DNA from: Stercorarius parasiticus
Lineage: Eukaryota > Chordata > Aves > Charadriiformes > Stercorariidae
DNA length: 64,000 nt
Assembly (NCBI GenBank): GCA_013396915.1
Contig: VWZL01002208.1
Span: 62,001 to 126,000, forward strand
Reading direction: 5' to 3'
Under the pieces are notes generated by a model. That model was not told the DNA's origin, made no database searches, and saw nothing but the letters and a program-made list of their open reading frames with translations. Of this stretch, positions 11,866 to 25,240 are shown piece by piece. The translations under genes and the position numbers were made by a program. The stretch's first letter is position 1. Every line of letters starts with the position of its first letter.

Positions 11866-12419
11866 GTGTTTCCTCCCCCTCCACTCTGCACCGGGGAGGC
11901 CACATCTGGAGTGCTGTGTCCATTTCTGGGGTCCCCAGTTCAAGAAGGACAGGGAACTGCTGGAGAGGGGACAGTGGAGATTATGAAGACGATCAGGGGA
12001 CTGGAGCATCTCTGTGCTGAGGAAAGGCTGAGAGACTTGGGTCTGTTCAGCCTGGAGAAGAGCAGACAGAGGGGATCTCATCAACGCTCAGCAATAGCTA
12101 AAGGGTGGGTGTCAGGAGGATGGAGCCAGGCTCTTCTCTGTGGTGCCCGGCGACAGGACAAGGGGCAATGGGCACAAACTGGAACACAGGAAATTCCTTC
12201 TGAACATGAGGAAGAACTTCTTTCCTGTGAGGGCGGCAGAGCCCTGGCACAGGCTGCCCAGAGAGGTGGTGGAGTCTCCGTCTCTGGAGACATTCCAAAC
12301 CCGTCTGGACGTGTTCCTGTGCAACCTGCTGTGGGTGACCCTGCTCTGGCAGGCGGTTGGACCGGGTGATCTCCAGCGGTCCCTTCCAACCCCCACCATT
12401 CTGTGATTCTGTGATTCTG
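11866..12419 (+). mobile_element. CR1 LINE, 5'-truncated 3' end (ORF2 C-terminus and 3' UTR)
   Basis: This is a non-LTR retrotransposon remnant of about 550 bp in sense orientation. It begins inside ORF2 near the conserved GGAGGCCACATCTGGAGT block. It continues through sequence translating as LRDLGLFSLEK and, in another frame, [20 protein letters not shown]. It ends in the diagnostic CR1 octamer repeat ATTCTGTG, 2.75 copies at 12398-12419. The two peptide blocks lie in different frames, so at least one frameshift falls between about 12075 and 12140 and the copy is dead. Severe 5' truncation is the rule for CR1. The endonuclease and most of the reverse transcriptase region are missing. It is of the same subfamily as the minus-strand copy at 60524-60812. 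Confidence 0.93.
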
Positions 12420-14025
12420 CATCCTCACCACTGCCAGCTGTGAAGGTGCAGTCCTGTGACGTACACCTTGGCTGCAGGAGATCTTAGCAGCTGATCTTAG
12501 CAGCCTGCCACTGAAAGATGGAGCCAGCACGCACAACCAGCAGGTGACAAGCTCATTGCCAAGGCAGAGAACTGCCAAGGTCAGGTAAGCCGATGGACCG
12601 TCCCATGCAAGCACGGCACTTCAGCATGTGGGGCAGGAGCTGCTGCCACTCGAGGAAGGTAATGGGCATGACAAATATGCCAAGCGCTGAGCCGAGGCTT
12701 GGCTTACAACTCCTACCATTGCAAGGCCAAAGTCCATCCCTGGCCCGTCACTGGCTTGACACCTCTATGGCAGCGACCAGCCCAGGACTGGTGCAGACCT
12801 TTCCAGTGCGCTGCCCAGCTCAAGGGTCCTGGAGGAAGCGAGGAGCCTCCAAAACTTGGTCTACGGTCCTCTAGTTGTAGGCAGTTATCACAGAACAACC
12901 TCAGTGCCCCGTAGGGTCTGGCTGGCCATTGCATCCTTACCCATGGCAGAATTTTTTCCTTTGCCAGTGTGCAATTAGAAGTTATTATACTTATTATTTA
13001 TAACTATTTTTATTTTTACTGTTTGTTGTTTGGATTTCAGTGCCCTGGAATTGTGCTTGAGTGCTTGTTCTCCGGCCCCAGTGGAAGATGGACATCCAAA
13101 TGCTCTGTGTGCCTCTCCTTGGTGCTCCCCTGAGGATGGCACATGCTCCCCTAGAAGCGGATGATCTGTCAAGAGGGTGAATTCTGCTGAGTGCCCCAGA
13201 GGCTGCTGTGTGTCAAATATGCCTCCTTATCCTCCTGAAACAGCTTTGCTGTGGTCTGAGCTCCAGGAGGGGTGGGAGAGAAAGACACGTTCGATCCCTA
13301 GGAGCTGCAGTTCATGCCTATTCATCAGCAGGGTTCTTAACAGAATAGTGATCATGTTTTTAGTATGATTAGTGAGACATGCAGATACATTTGTTAACTG
13401 CTTTTACAGTAATGCCAGGCAGAGCACAGGCCATATTAAATGTTCCCAGGCTGGTGTAAGGAGATGATAATTAAGCAATAATATGCAACCAGGGCTGTCA
13501 AAGGGTGAGAGCAGAGCGAAACGAGGCAGATGCTGCCAGGAGGCGAGTCTGGGCAAGGGAGAAGTATTTTCTCTCTCAGCAGCCTTTATTTCATTGATTT
13601 GAGTAGGATGGTTAATGATGAGGCAAAACCAGGCCATGTGTTTTTACAATTATCAGCTCCACCTTACCTGCTGATCCATATAAGAGAAATGTGAAGACCA
13701 TGAGGTAGCAAACTATGGTGAAATCCAGGTAGATTCCAGGGAAGGCAAAGCTCCTGCGTGGCCAGGAGTGTCTGCAGGTCCGGGAGCAGAGGAGGGTTGG
13801 TTGCTCCTGGGCAGGGGAGGCTGCAGCACTAGGGATTTGCTGCAATGGGCACTTTTTGTCCTCGGGGTAGGTCTTAACACCTGGCTGCATCAAGGTGCAT
13901 GTTGTTCACATAGGCCCAGCTGAGCACACAGCTGAACCTCTTGTCTTACTGCTCCATCCTTGGCACTACTTGACACCTGGCAAATTTCGCCTCACAGGCA
14001 AACCTCTCTCTCTGCCCCACCCTCC
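12420..14025. other. Unique noncoding DNA
   Basis: I see no gene, repeat or RNA gene. Around 12960-13025 the sequence is AT-rich, and around 13370-13500 it is mixed. Frames are short and overlap on both strands. Confidence 0.5.
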
Positions 14026-14115
14026 CTCCATCTCCATCTCCATCTCCATCTCCATCTCCATCTCCATCTCCATCTCCATCTCCATCTCCATCTCCATCTC
14101 CATCTCCATCTCCAT
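14026..14115 (+). repeat. Perfect (CTCCAT)15 hexanucleotide satellite
   Basis: Fifteen uninterrupted copies of CTCCAT span exactly 90 bp, bordered by pyrimidine-rich sequence on the left and CATCTCACTG on the right. Translation gives Ile-Ser or His-Leu dipeptide repeats, so open frames across it are artefacts. Perfect units over 90 bp suggest recent expansion and likely length polymorphism. Confidence 0.98.
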
Positions 14116-17074
14116 CATCTCACTGTCTCAATTCCCTGTGGTTCCAGGGTTTAGAGCTGGCCTTCACAAAAATCCCTTCATCCCACTCCATTTGATGAGA
14201 ATTCCCTACTTGTTTTGAGATCTGCCATTTTCATCCAACACTCAGCATATTTACAGATGGGCTTTACCAGCATTGGCTGGACCTGGTTCTAATCCAAAAC
14301 TGTAAAGCCTGACTGTGTCTGGGCACTTTATCCTATCAACCACATGCGTGCTCTCCTCTGCAAGTGAGAACAGATTTGTTGGGCAAGGGCTGCTTTCCAT
14401 AAAACGATGTTGACCAGACTTGATAATATTCCTAGCCATTAATTCTTTATTAATTCAATGCTGTATCAGCTTTGCTGTTTCTCTGCCAAGGACTGATATC
14501 TCTGGAGAATGTTACCCTGCAAATTTGGCCTTGACACATTAATTTATACTAAGCAATCCTCTCTTTTTCTTCAGTCACTCAGTGACATATTGAATTTGAC
14601 CCTCTTTTCCCCTTTTTGTCAGCATCTGAGGGTATAACTGCTGTTATGTCATTGCTGGACAATGTTCCCTGTGAACTTCTCTCTCTTGGATGACGGTCAA
14701 CCTTTTCTCTTGATGCACAGACTCTGGATGTATGACTGAATCTTTGTTTCCCTTGTGGGTTGTTAAAGGGAATTATCAACACTCTGTGTGTGTTCAACTT
14801 TTGATGGTGTCTAAAGCAAGTCTCCATGATAGAGCCATGAGAAGCTGCCACCCTCCCCATTTTGCTCTTGAGTGTAGGTGTGTGCCCAGCTAGTGGTGCG
14901 GGACAGGACGTTGCCCGCACTTGTCTGGGTCCAGTTCCCTCCTCACTACTTAGCCTGCATCCCCTGCCAGAATCGCCATCCTTCAGAAATTGTACACACC
15001 CTCTTTCCAGATTTCCTATTTTCCTATCACCATGTTTTTTGTTATATTAGTGCAACAGGGATTTTTTCTTCTGTTTTAATCTTCCTGGACATCTGTGCTG
15101 TTCCTACAGTCTCTCTCCATATTTCAACTTTCACAAGATTTTTTTTTTTACCTTTGCCGAGCCTGTCCTTGCAGGTACTTAGGAAGCCCAGATGAGACTC
15201 GGGGCCACCCAAGCACTCCTACTGTCAGTGTCGATCGCGGCGCTGAGCTGGGGCTAAGCAATTGAAGATGATCCTCCTGGCACTGTAATTACATTGTGAA
15301 GACACTTGAAAGTTTCTGTTGTTAAATATTTAATGTTGTAAGAGGAATAAGACCCTGAACGTGAATTTTATGATGGATGTCTTGTTCGCCTGTGGATGTG
15401 CTGAGAGCCTCCAGTCACCTTCCATGCACAGTGACCATGAATATTCATTCTGCTCCCTCCAGGGCTTGTCTCCTTTGTAAGGCTGCCAGAAACTACACAC
15501 TGGGAGCTCAGATAAGCAAGGAGGCTAGCAGGGCACCTAGAGGGACAGGGAATGTGCTGAGAGTGACTGTCAGATGGGGATGACACGATAGTAATTGAGA
15601 GCACCCTGCCCAGTGTGTGGCTGCAGCCCAGGGACAGACTGGAGCCAGCTCCTGTCATCCTTACCAGCAGTGGGGGAGATGGGGCCGTGCAGGCTGAATG
15701 GGCTGATTGAGCTCAGGAGGGTACTGAGTTCCATGCTCAGCCCACACTGAAGCAAATGGTCTGTTTATAGTTGCTGCTTGGTCCTAGGGTAGCATCATCA
15801 GCAACTGGTGTGGTGCTTATATGCCCTTTGGGTTTTGCAGTGAGGGGAGAGGTGCACACACTTACAGCAAGGTTGGGCAAACCCCTTCTCATCTCTTCTG
15901 GTGGGTTCCTTGGCAAAGCCCCACAAGGACAGTGACTTTGTTCCACAGCAGATCCAGAGACTGAAATCTGTTTACATCTAACGTCTGCATGGAAACCAAA
16001 CCCTTGGGCTGTATTTGTGTGGTTGGGACTGGAACCTGGGGTTGGTGTGAACAGCAACGACTGCCTCAAGTACTGCTGCTGGTTCAACACAATCTGGAGA
16101 GCCCAGGGAAATGACACAGCTTTACGAGTTTTATTTATGGTCCTGATTTTTGCCCTCTCTGCCGTTACTCCTACCTTCAGCCAGGGGAGAACCTAAAGGC
16201 CGTTCTTGCTGCAAAGGAGATGAGAAGAAACTGCCAGCGCGTGGGAGTATGGCTCAGCAACTGCGGACAGCAGGCTATTCCCAGGTCAGACTCCATGGAA
16301 ACTGGGCTCATCCTGCTCAACAAAGACTAGAAATGAGGATGAGCCTCTCTGGAAAGCACCTCAAACAAAACTGCCAAGCACTCACACTCATATCTTGCCC
16401 CTGCTTGCTACGATGAAGTGGAGAGGGGTCATTCCCAACTTTGAAAGCTGTGAGTGATGCCCAATTTAAAGAGCCATCACTGCCGATGGCTGCTCCCCTT
16501 GGGAGAGCACGAGCGGGGCAGGTGTCTGCTGCTTCCTCTGCGATCAGAGGAGGGAGAGAGACAAATTTTTGATATTAAAAATTCTGTACACAGTAGGAAT
16601 TCCCCGCTTCTCGGATCATTGAGATAAAAAATCACCAGAAAACTTTAAGAAACCATGTTTCTCCACTCCGCTTGTGATTTCCTTGAGTTTTCTCCTTTGC
16701 AGTGACAGCATTTCAAGGCAAGTGTATGGTTCCTACCTCCAGTTATTTTTCTTCCAAAATCTTAGTTTTTTCACCAAGAAAAGGTTTTGATAGCAAAGTG
16801 TGAATCACCCTTAATTTATCACAGCCACCAGTCTGTCCTGGCTGGGATGCTGGCTTTGACAGCTAGCCTTGACTGATACAGCCACCAGTGCTTTACAAGT
16901 CTGTGTGCAGGTGAAAGCATGTCTGGGGTAGAGGAGACGTACTCTGTAGCACAGCACAGCTATACTGATTTCTAAGCAGTCTTGCCCTTCACTGTTCTTG
17001 AGTGATGCATTAAATCCCCCAATGCTCACCCCCCACACCCTTGGCCCTGACACTCAGATGCAGGTACCTGGGGG
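14116..17074. other. Unique noncoding DNA
   Basis: No gene is recognised. A T-rich stretch lies at about 15065-15150. A small CpG cluster (TCGATCGCGGCGC) occurs near 15231. An ORF-free AT-rich interval at 16560-16800 holds nothing I can name. Confidence 0.5.
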
Positions 17075-17905
17075 TTACAGGGTGTCTGGTTGGTCCTCTG
17101 GGTCCGCACTTGCATGGATAAAGGAACAGAAAAGGACACAAAGGGCTTTATCTTCCTCATGACCCAGCAGGTATCTGGAAACCCTGCCTTCACACCATCT
17201 GTCATCCCCTTGGGAGGCCAGCTCTGCAGCCTGCTGGGGTGTGCTTTGGTTCGGCATTGGCTGGAGGAAGCGCCATGTCTTGGCGCTCCCCCTCCTCCCT
17301 TCCTCCGGATGCTTCATCTTTAGAAATACTCCTAAGGTGGCTCCGTGACCTCTGGCATCCTGTGGCCACTGAAAAGCCCGATACCCCTCCTGCAGCCCCT
17401 GCAGGCAGGGGGGCTCCCAACTCCCACCAACAAAATACAGCAGTGGTTTCCTCCAGCCCGGCCCCAGCCAGGAGACAGCTTTTCTCCAGGCTGCCGGCTC
17501 CCTCTGCACCAGCTCTCCAGACCGTGGCATCCCCAGTCTTGGCTTACATCCCAGAAAACATGCTGCATCAAAGAAGGGTTGGGACCTGTCTCCTGCCCTT
17601 TGACCAGAGCCCTGCTTGGCTGTGTGCAATGTCAGAACAGAACAGTCAGAAGAGAACAGGCACCTTCTCATGCTGATAGAGACTTCCAGAGCTGATGGAT
17701 GGGCATAAAGAGCACCACTGACCTGAATAAGACAGAGGAATGAAGATTTCTGAGCACAGAGAACCTCAAAGCCAGTAAGCAAAGGTCTGGTGACCTTACA
17801 GGATGCAGCATGGCTGTGACGGGTGGTGGGAATTGTGTCTTCAGCAATAGCATTTACTTTGCTGTTCCCCAGTGGTCGCAGCGCTGCCCAGGCTGGGGTA
17901 TGCAC
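17075..17905 (-). other. Longest open frame in the window, probably not a gene
   Basis: A 276-codon frame runs on the minus strand, but it opens with GTG. The first in-frame ATG is at codon 79 (about 17671), leaving 198 codons. The composition is rich in S, L, R, P and G, without a domain, a clear membrane segment or a repeat. Equally open frames cross the same DNA on the plus strand (17239-17676, 17345-17695), as expected in stop-poor GC-rich DNA. I would not annotate it as coding without transcript or cross-species support. Confidence 0.5.
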
Positions 17906-20900
17906 GTGCTGCTATGGCTGTGGCTATCTGCACACACTACAAAACAGTGTGTGGACCTGCCCAAAACGCGGAGAGCTTTGCGAGCCCGCTGTGGGTGCAT
18001 GTAGGGGCTGCTTCCCCTGCAGCAGGGCTGCTGCTCTGAGCAGGGTGGGGTTCCATGTGAGGGTGCATGTCTATTGTGTCAGCCATCGCCTGCGGTTCCC
18101 AGACCCTGGGCAGCAGGTGTGCATGTCTGCAAGAGCTGGCAGGGTGTCTTTACAAGGCGTGGGGGCAGCGAGGGGAGGTGCTGAGGCCACATCCATGGCT
18201 CCTCTCCAGGAGGTCCAGCCACCCCCTTGCTTTGCCAGCGGTGGATGGCATGCACGGAGAGATGGGAATCGCCCTGGAGAGTCCGACCGCAAGAGAGCTG
18301 GGGGAACCTGCAGGCTTGCAGTTGGCTCTGGGCAGACAGAGCTGTCTTGTGGATTGTGTGAGCTCCGGATGGTGTTGTCGGATGACTCCACCTGAATGCA
18401 GGAGAGATTACACTCTGACTCGAGGTTAGTTTTGATTTATTATTCCCAGGAACCTTTAGCACAGCAAAGCTTTTTGAGTTCCCTGCAACAAGCGCTCTTT
18501 GTTTTACTGCCTTTATAAATCACCTCAGTGTGCTGAAATGTAAGAATAGAAAATGTTAGTCTAGAATAAACAATTGCTAACCAGTGAGACAAAATAATCA
18601 ATATTCATAAGATAAAGGACCAGTGTGAAGTGAGCAATGATAATAATGAGGTTGAGAAACAAATCAAGAGGTGAGGTTCCCAAAACGTTACTGCCTAAAG
18701 AATATGCTGCTCTGGACTGCATAGCTTACCAAAGACCAGCGGTCAACGGCCCTGGATACAGCTAGAGATTCAGGATAGCATCAGGTTCAATATGGTCTGC
18801 GTTAGATGCGCAGAAGAATGAACCTGAAGTGCATTTATGTAGTAGGGTTGGGATCTTGCAGGAGAGATCAAAGACATGAGATGGGAATGGGCTTAGGAAT
18901 AAGCCTGGGAAGACATGCTTGGTGAAACAGCGCATGTGGTGTGGGCAGGGTGAGCCTGATGGCTAGTGCAGTGTCATCTGAGGTGGGAGAGAGCAAGGGA
19001 GAGGGGCTGCAAAGTTTTGCAGCACCTTGAGTAACTCCAGTGCTAGGTGGGAAGAGGGTGGTGACATTCCTAGCACCTCTGTGCCACTGGCACTCAGTTC
19101 CGTGGACGCTGGGAGTAGTGCAGTCCATCTGCATGTCCTGGGACAAGTTGCATGGCCATTAGCCCTAGCACCTCCAACGGGCCCTGCTTCTGGAACCCAC
19201 CTGAGGCACCTTCTTGCACCACAGGAATTGGCCTTCTCCAAAGCCTGGAACTGGACCTGGGCACCCCAGGGCAGTGAGACACCGGTGAACAGAGGAGTAC
19301 AGGGAAGAGGTTGGGCAAAGAGAATTTCTCTACACAAGGGCTGCCTGGAGTGAAACCATGGCTGTCTACCAGTGAGTTGGCTGGGAATCAGGCTTGGCTA
19401 AATTTGGTCAAACAGCCTGCAAAGAACAGGAGGCTGAGGGCTGGGTGTTTATTTCTGCACCGGGGTGGTTTATGTCTGGAGCCAGCAAGTGTAGACTAGT
19501 GGGAAGGGTCCAGGGGCAGCAGCTTCTTTGACTTGGATATCTTCAGGTGGGACCTTAGAGGGACTCCCTGTGGGAATGCCCTATCTCAGGGAAGGGGGCA
19601 GTGCAGTGGTGTGGGGATGGTGGCAGCTGGCACATCAGGTACACTGGCCATGCTAGGACAGATCTGATAACGTCACAAAGGTTGTTTCTAAAGCACAGGG
19701 ATGGTGGGGACCTCCCTGCAGGAGTACATTTCCTCTTTTCTCACTTGCAGAGGCATTGCCCAATCCCACTGACACCAGAAGGCACACCACAAAGCCACCA
19801 TGCTTGGTGTTAGGTGGCCATTTCCTTCTAAATGTAAGAGAGCAAGAAGAAAAGCAGCTGCCGAAGGAGTATCAAGTTTCAGGGAAAGGCAGATTTCAGG
19901 TACTGGCTTTTTGGGATACCAAAGGGCAGCAGTGGCTGGCAATACTTAGGTGACAAACTCTGTCTCGTGTGCAGACCTGCACACGGGGACCTGAGATCGA
20001 GGGTGAAGTCCATATCACCTAAGACTACACCCACAGTGCAGCATCCCTCACCGACTTTGTCACTAGGGATCCCCAGAGACACCAGGATGATCAGTGGGGT
20101 CAGGGGTGCAAGAAATACCACCTTATGTAGACATTGACAGTATGTCAGATGAGTCAAGCCCCAAAATAGCCTCTGCCTCTCCTCATGCCTCTCATCCTGC
20201 ACCCCCCAGCAGCATCCTGCACCTCCATGCATTGCTCGTGTAGCTTGAGGCACATCCAAGATCTCATTGTGTGTGACACCAGGGGACTGGCCTTCACCTC
20301 TGGAGGGATGCGGATCTGTGGAGGCAGCTGGAGGCGGATGGATGTTGCTGTAGCTGTAGTCTGGCAGCGGGGCTGGAAGGGAAGCAGTGACCCGAGATTA
20401 GGGGCCAGGTTGGGGAGAGGAGGAGAGGGGAGAGCGGGGTGGCTGTGACCAGGCAGCCATGCAGAGAATGGAGAAGGACAGAGGCCAAAAGAAATAGGTG
20501 GAGATGTGGAAGAGAGCAGCTGAGCTCCACAAACAAACATACATAACTGACAAACCCCGTGCCAGATAAATCACTAGAAACCTCCGAGCAAGCACACACG
20601 GAGATGTCTATAAACAACCTAACCCAGCAAACTCTTTTGAGGAAAAACTCAAAAACTTTGATCATTGTTGCCATGGTGATGTGATTTGGAGTAAGTGTGG
20701 CAGAGTATTTTTTATTATCAGCCTTTGTCATAAACAAATAACCTGCTGTAGACTTAGAAAAAAGGGATAGAGCTGGGCTCAGACCATCTAATCATCAGAC
20801 CCAGAGGCTGCATCTAATAAATCAAGGAAACGGGAAGATTGTAAATTCCACAAGAGGTCACTTGGTTAAACAAAGTGCAGGCATGGGAGACAGCTGGAGT

Positions 20901-23900
20901 GGGTGGGGAGTGAATTAACGGCAAGGTCTGGTCACTGTCAGTTAGCATTCAGATTCTGGTTTATGGTGACAGGCACCTCATCTCCTGAAGCCTTCTAGGA
21001 AATACAGCCTGCATACTAAGCACGGGCTAGCTGCTGAGACTGCAGCTGGTTTGGGGGAGGTATTGCCCTGTAGTTTTACCCGAGGAATGTGGGCTGAGCT
21101 CTGCCTTGCGTAGCATCATCCAGTAGTTTGACTCTAGCAGAGGCACGAACAGACCATGTCCTGCCAGAGCTCCTAAATCACTCCACTGGCGAAGGTTGCT
21201 ACCCCCCAAACACAGTTGGTTGCAGCAGACCTAACCTCTTGTGCATGTGGTGGCCCCATGGTCCTTGTGCATCTCTGTAATCTGTGGCGTTCAGTAAATT
21301 GTTGGATTTTCCCAGCCATGGCCCAGTAGCGAATATTACCCGTGCAAAAAGTCGCACTTCTGCTAAGGAGGCCTCATACTTATATTTCTGTGCCACATTA
21401 GCTTAAAAGGTAAAGTAATAACTGTGGGGATGAGCACAGAGCTTGCAACTCACCTCTTGTGGGGTTTGCCCTCAACACAGATCCACAACCTGGAGTTAGT
21501 TGTGGCTGTCCTGTCAGGAGCTGGTGACCATCAGCGCTTGTGAATGGCATCCTGGGGAGAAAGCTGCCAAGACCAGGGAACAGGAGTGTGATGAAAAGAA
21601 ACATGGTTTTCTCCATTGCATCCCAGGATCTGGACATTATCTGGACGTGGCACACAAGGATATTGAGTGGAGGGTGGGTTCCTCTATGAATGCCCTTGAG
21701 GCCAGGGCTGAGGCAGTCCTGGGCTGCTCAATGCTCTCAAGAATGAGCACATGGATGCATAACCTAGGGAGAAAAGAAAGCCCTGGCAACCCTGGTAATC
21801 CAGCAGAGCTGTGGGAACGCTCTGCCTCCAGGGAGTGCCTGTGCCATGTGGCTCTTTGGATCTGTCTTGGAGACATGGTTTCTGTGGCCTCCATTTCTCA
21901 GATTTGCAAATGTGTCAACTTGACAGCTGAGCTGACCAGGAAATGAAGCTGTGAGCTCACAGACGGAAGGGATGTTTTGCTCTATGTCACCTCTACCTGT
22001 AAGTGTAGGTCATCTCCTGCAGTTCCCCTGCCTCTGACTTTTGGCACAGATGTAATGAAAAAATTGTGCATAAACACGAAATACTTCCTAGGCCTCTCCC
22101 AAGTTCCTGCGAGTCCCAGCTACTCTTCTGGCAAAACTCTGCCCTCTGTGGTGCAAAATCTAATCATCAGCACCACACAGGTGGTGGCTATGCAAAACAG
22201 GTTGACACTGAATTTCCAATACAAAGCACTTACTGTGACCCATTTTCCTCTTTAATTCAAAATGCCCTTGACTTCGAACATCTTCAGAGCTATGGTGCTT
22301 CCATCTTGCTGAAACTCAGAGCATCACATCAGTTCAGGTTTATCCAGGGGAAGCTTGAACCTCTTTCAGCCTAATTAGAGGCTGTGAATGGAGCATTGCT
22401 CTGCCTGACTCTCCCTAGGGATGCGGTAGATCAGGCTGCTTGCACGGGATTATGCTCAGAGACCCCTTCCTCCTGCTTCGCCCTGGTGCTCCCAGCAGAG
22501 TGCTCTGCTTCCACGAGCCAAACTGCCAGACAATCCCGGTCTTGTTGTTCACCCTTAGCCCAACATTTAATCCTGTCAGACAAACTCCTGCCCCTCACTG
22601 TCCAGTTTTGCTTCACTGTCACCCCCAGCCTGAGCAGTTCCCTCTGTCATGCATCTTCGGAGAAGAGGGAAATCTGGTGTGGTGACTTCTGAGAGTGAAA
22701 CAAAGTCCCTCTCTGTACATCCCTTCACACCCCATGTCTCCAGCTTCTGCTCCTTCACCTCTTAAAGAATTTATCTATTCTGCTTTCCCTGGGGTTATAC
22801 AGCATGCCATGGCTTTTGTGTAAAGTTTGGGCTGCTAACGAGCATCTCGCAGTATCTTTCAGTGTGCAGGCAGCCATGTAAACACCACATGCATGTCCAT
22901 TAATGCTGCGATCTCAGGAAGTAGGAAATGAGACACGTGAACTCTTCTAGGGATCGTTCAACCACTTTATGGTTCAGTGTCACCCAGTTGCTCTGCTGTG
23001 TACAGGATTTGAACACCCTGCTCTTCGCTGAGGGCAAACAGGGAAAGGAGAGACTATGCCTTAGGTTTGGATTAAGCAGAAGTTGTGGACAGGTGGCTAC
23101 AGACAAGGCATCATATGAGCAGCAGAATTCACTTTTTCAGCTTAAGCTTAGAGCTAATTTTAAAAGTAATTATCACTGAGAGTTAATGTTCTAGAGGCTT
23201 GGTCTGAGCGGTGCTTTGAAACTCCAGTGTTCGAGTACCTCAGCTCTAGCCCTGGGGCAAGTATGGCGATAGTAGGAAGCATGACCTACTGGAGGAAACA
23301 TTTTTCCTGCACAGGGAGTCTGATCTGAAAACCCCCAGAAATGTGCACCCACTCAGCAACGGTGACTCTCATACCTGCTCCTTGTTACAGGGTAGTGCTT
23401 CAATCCATAGCACAGTTGTTTCAGGTACAGGACAAATCCCTAACGGAGACAAAGTGCTTTACTGAAGAGGTTATTCTCTAATAAACGATACAAACACATG
23501 GACACAGCCTTCATAGTGATGACCAAGGGAACCACAAGTGATGTCCTGGGACTGCCATTACTGAAGTACAGAGGAAGGCCATGAAATCTGCCATTTGTAG
23601 GACTCATTGACTGAAGGAAAAACCTCTGGTGATCAGGACACCCTTGCAGGAGGCAGGCAGGTGCCAATGCTTTTGAGGAGCCTGAACGCCTGCTGCTGTA
23701 AGCAGGTTCTGCATGCTGGGCCACCCTGCACAAGAGTGGTGGGAAACAGCATGGGCATCACCAGGGCACGCCACGATGGCCTTGGACACCTCTCTTGGTG
23801 CATCTCCCCACACTTGTGGTACATGGGCACGCACGCAGAGGCATCCCTGTCATCTTCTGCAGTGGAGGCAGCCACTGCTTGGACAGTTTCTGTGGTGCCC

Positions 23901-24584
23901 TCTCAGCTGTATCAAATAAATCCTCCCTTCTTTGGCCAAAAAAGCCTTACACAGATGAAGTGGCCCATCCATTGTACAGTGGAGGACTAAACCACCAAAG
24001 AACGGTTGCAAAGAGTAAATTTTCTTCAGTATCCAAGCAGTAAAGCACCTAACTCCCACTGATGCCTTCCAAAACTGCTTCCCTCCATTACAGCTGTGCA
24101 GCAGGCTATCCATCCTTTTGATATTCCCCATTATAGGAATGATTCTCTGCTGCAAGCAATGGACCTAGATGAGAAACACAACTTGTATACCTGTTTTCCA
24201 GGTTGTCTACTCTTTTTCTAACCTCTAAGGCACTATATAACTGCCCCTCTTTGGAGAGTGCACCTGTTTTAATAAAGATAAGTTAGTAGTAGAATATGAA
24301 ATTAATGTAATGATACCATCTGACTCTTCCTCTCCAGGAATGTTGCTGATTATCGGAAGGGGGTTTAGTGGCGAGGAGAAGGGAAAGCATTCCCTAAGTG
24401 CAGCTGGAAAGAGATCTCAGCACCCACAGAGCAGGGGAGAGGATGCGGGTCTGGGCCATGCACCGGCCTCTGCTCACCCACATCCCTGCTTCTCAGCACA
24501 GGCTCACCCACAGCATGCGTTCTGGGTCAGAATTCATAATCCCAGAGTGGGCACCTTAGCCAGCCCCCACAAAATGCTTTGCTG
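17906..24584. other. Unique noncoding DNA
   Basis: No gene or recognisable interspersed repeat. Intervals 18460-18865, 20740-21025 and 23180-23440 lack even chance frames and are AT-richer. A G-rich cluster on the plus strand at 20401-20438 has four G4 runs, but its loops reach 11 bases, so it is a poor quadruplex candidate. A minus-strand frame around 21398-21625 has a hydrophobic start resembling a signal peptide, but nothing else supports it. Confidence 0.5.
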
Positions 24585-25240
24585 ACCAAGTTTGCCCAGT
24601 TTCTGCATCAGATCCTTTCTCCCTCATATTCAGAGAGCCTGCTGCCGTCTGCGAACAAACTCTAAAATTGCCCTGTTTCAGCAGGAGCGATCTACACCAA
24701 AGTTACCCAGCATTCATCCCCCTTTTTGCTTCTAGCCATCACTCAGCCGTTCAGGGAAGCGGGAACAAAACCGTGTGAGTTAAGTGATAAAATGTACATC
24801 CTGAGCCCCATTGTGGAAAGTGGCTAGCAACCAGCTGAACTCTTCAAGGCACTCCGAATCTCTGAATGACTCATGAAAATTAGTAAAAAAATCCTTTTAG
24901 GAAATGACCCAGTTGAAGAAATCAGAATCCGCTCACAAATGATTTGCTAACCAAAGAATGAGTCCATGGAGACTGTTTCTCATGGCCTGACTCATCCTCA
25001 GTAGTATCCTTTTTCTTTTTTTTTTTTTCCTTTGAGCAGTTTAAAAAATTTGTATGGAATTGCTAGAGTATTTTATAGATATTACTCACTGGCTCAGCAT
25101 GATTAAATGCAACCTATAATATATATAAAGAGGGCAAAATGTTCAAAAAATGTCAGACTGGCTCAGAGGCTAAATTTCCCAGGAGTCTTAAGTGTTGCAA
25201 ATGCTGAGGACTGCAACACATGATTTTCAGGCTCTGTGCC
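24585..25240. other. AT-rich, ORF-free stretch with two AP-1 sites
   Basis: There is no open frame of note for about 650 bp. TGACTCA occurs at 24867-24873 and 24988-24994. A T-rich tract lies around 25008-25028 and ATATATATA near 25118-25126. This could be regulatory or simply neutral AT-rich DNA. No homology is recognised. Confidence 0.35.

Noticed and set aside
17075..17905. 276-codon minus-strand open frame as a protein gene
   Set aside because: It starts with GTG, and the first ATG is at codon 79. It has no domain, and opposite-strand frames are equally open. Length is within chance for GC-rich DNA of this size.
20401..20438. Four G4 runs as a G-quadruplex
   Set aside because: One loop is 11 bases, beyond the usual seven-base limit.
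21398..21625. Minus-strand frame with a signal-peptide-like start (MEKTMFLFITLLFPGLGSFL)
   Set aside because: Only the first 20 residues look meaningful. The frame ends shortly after, without conserved cysteines or a splice donor that I can identify.
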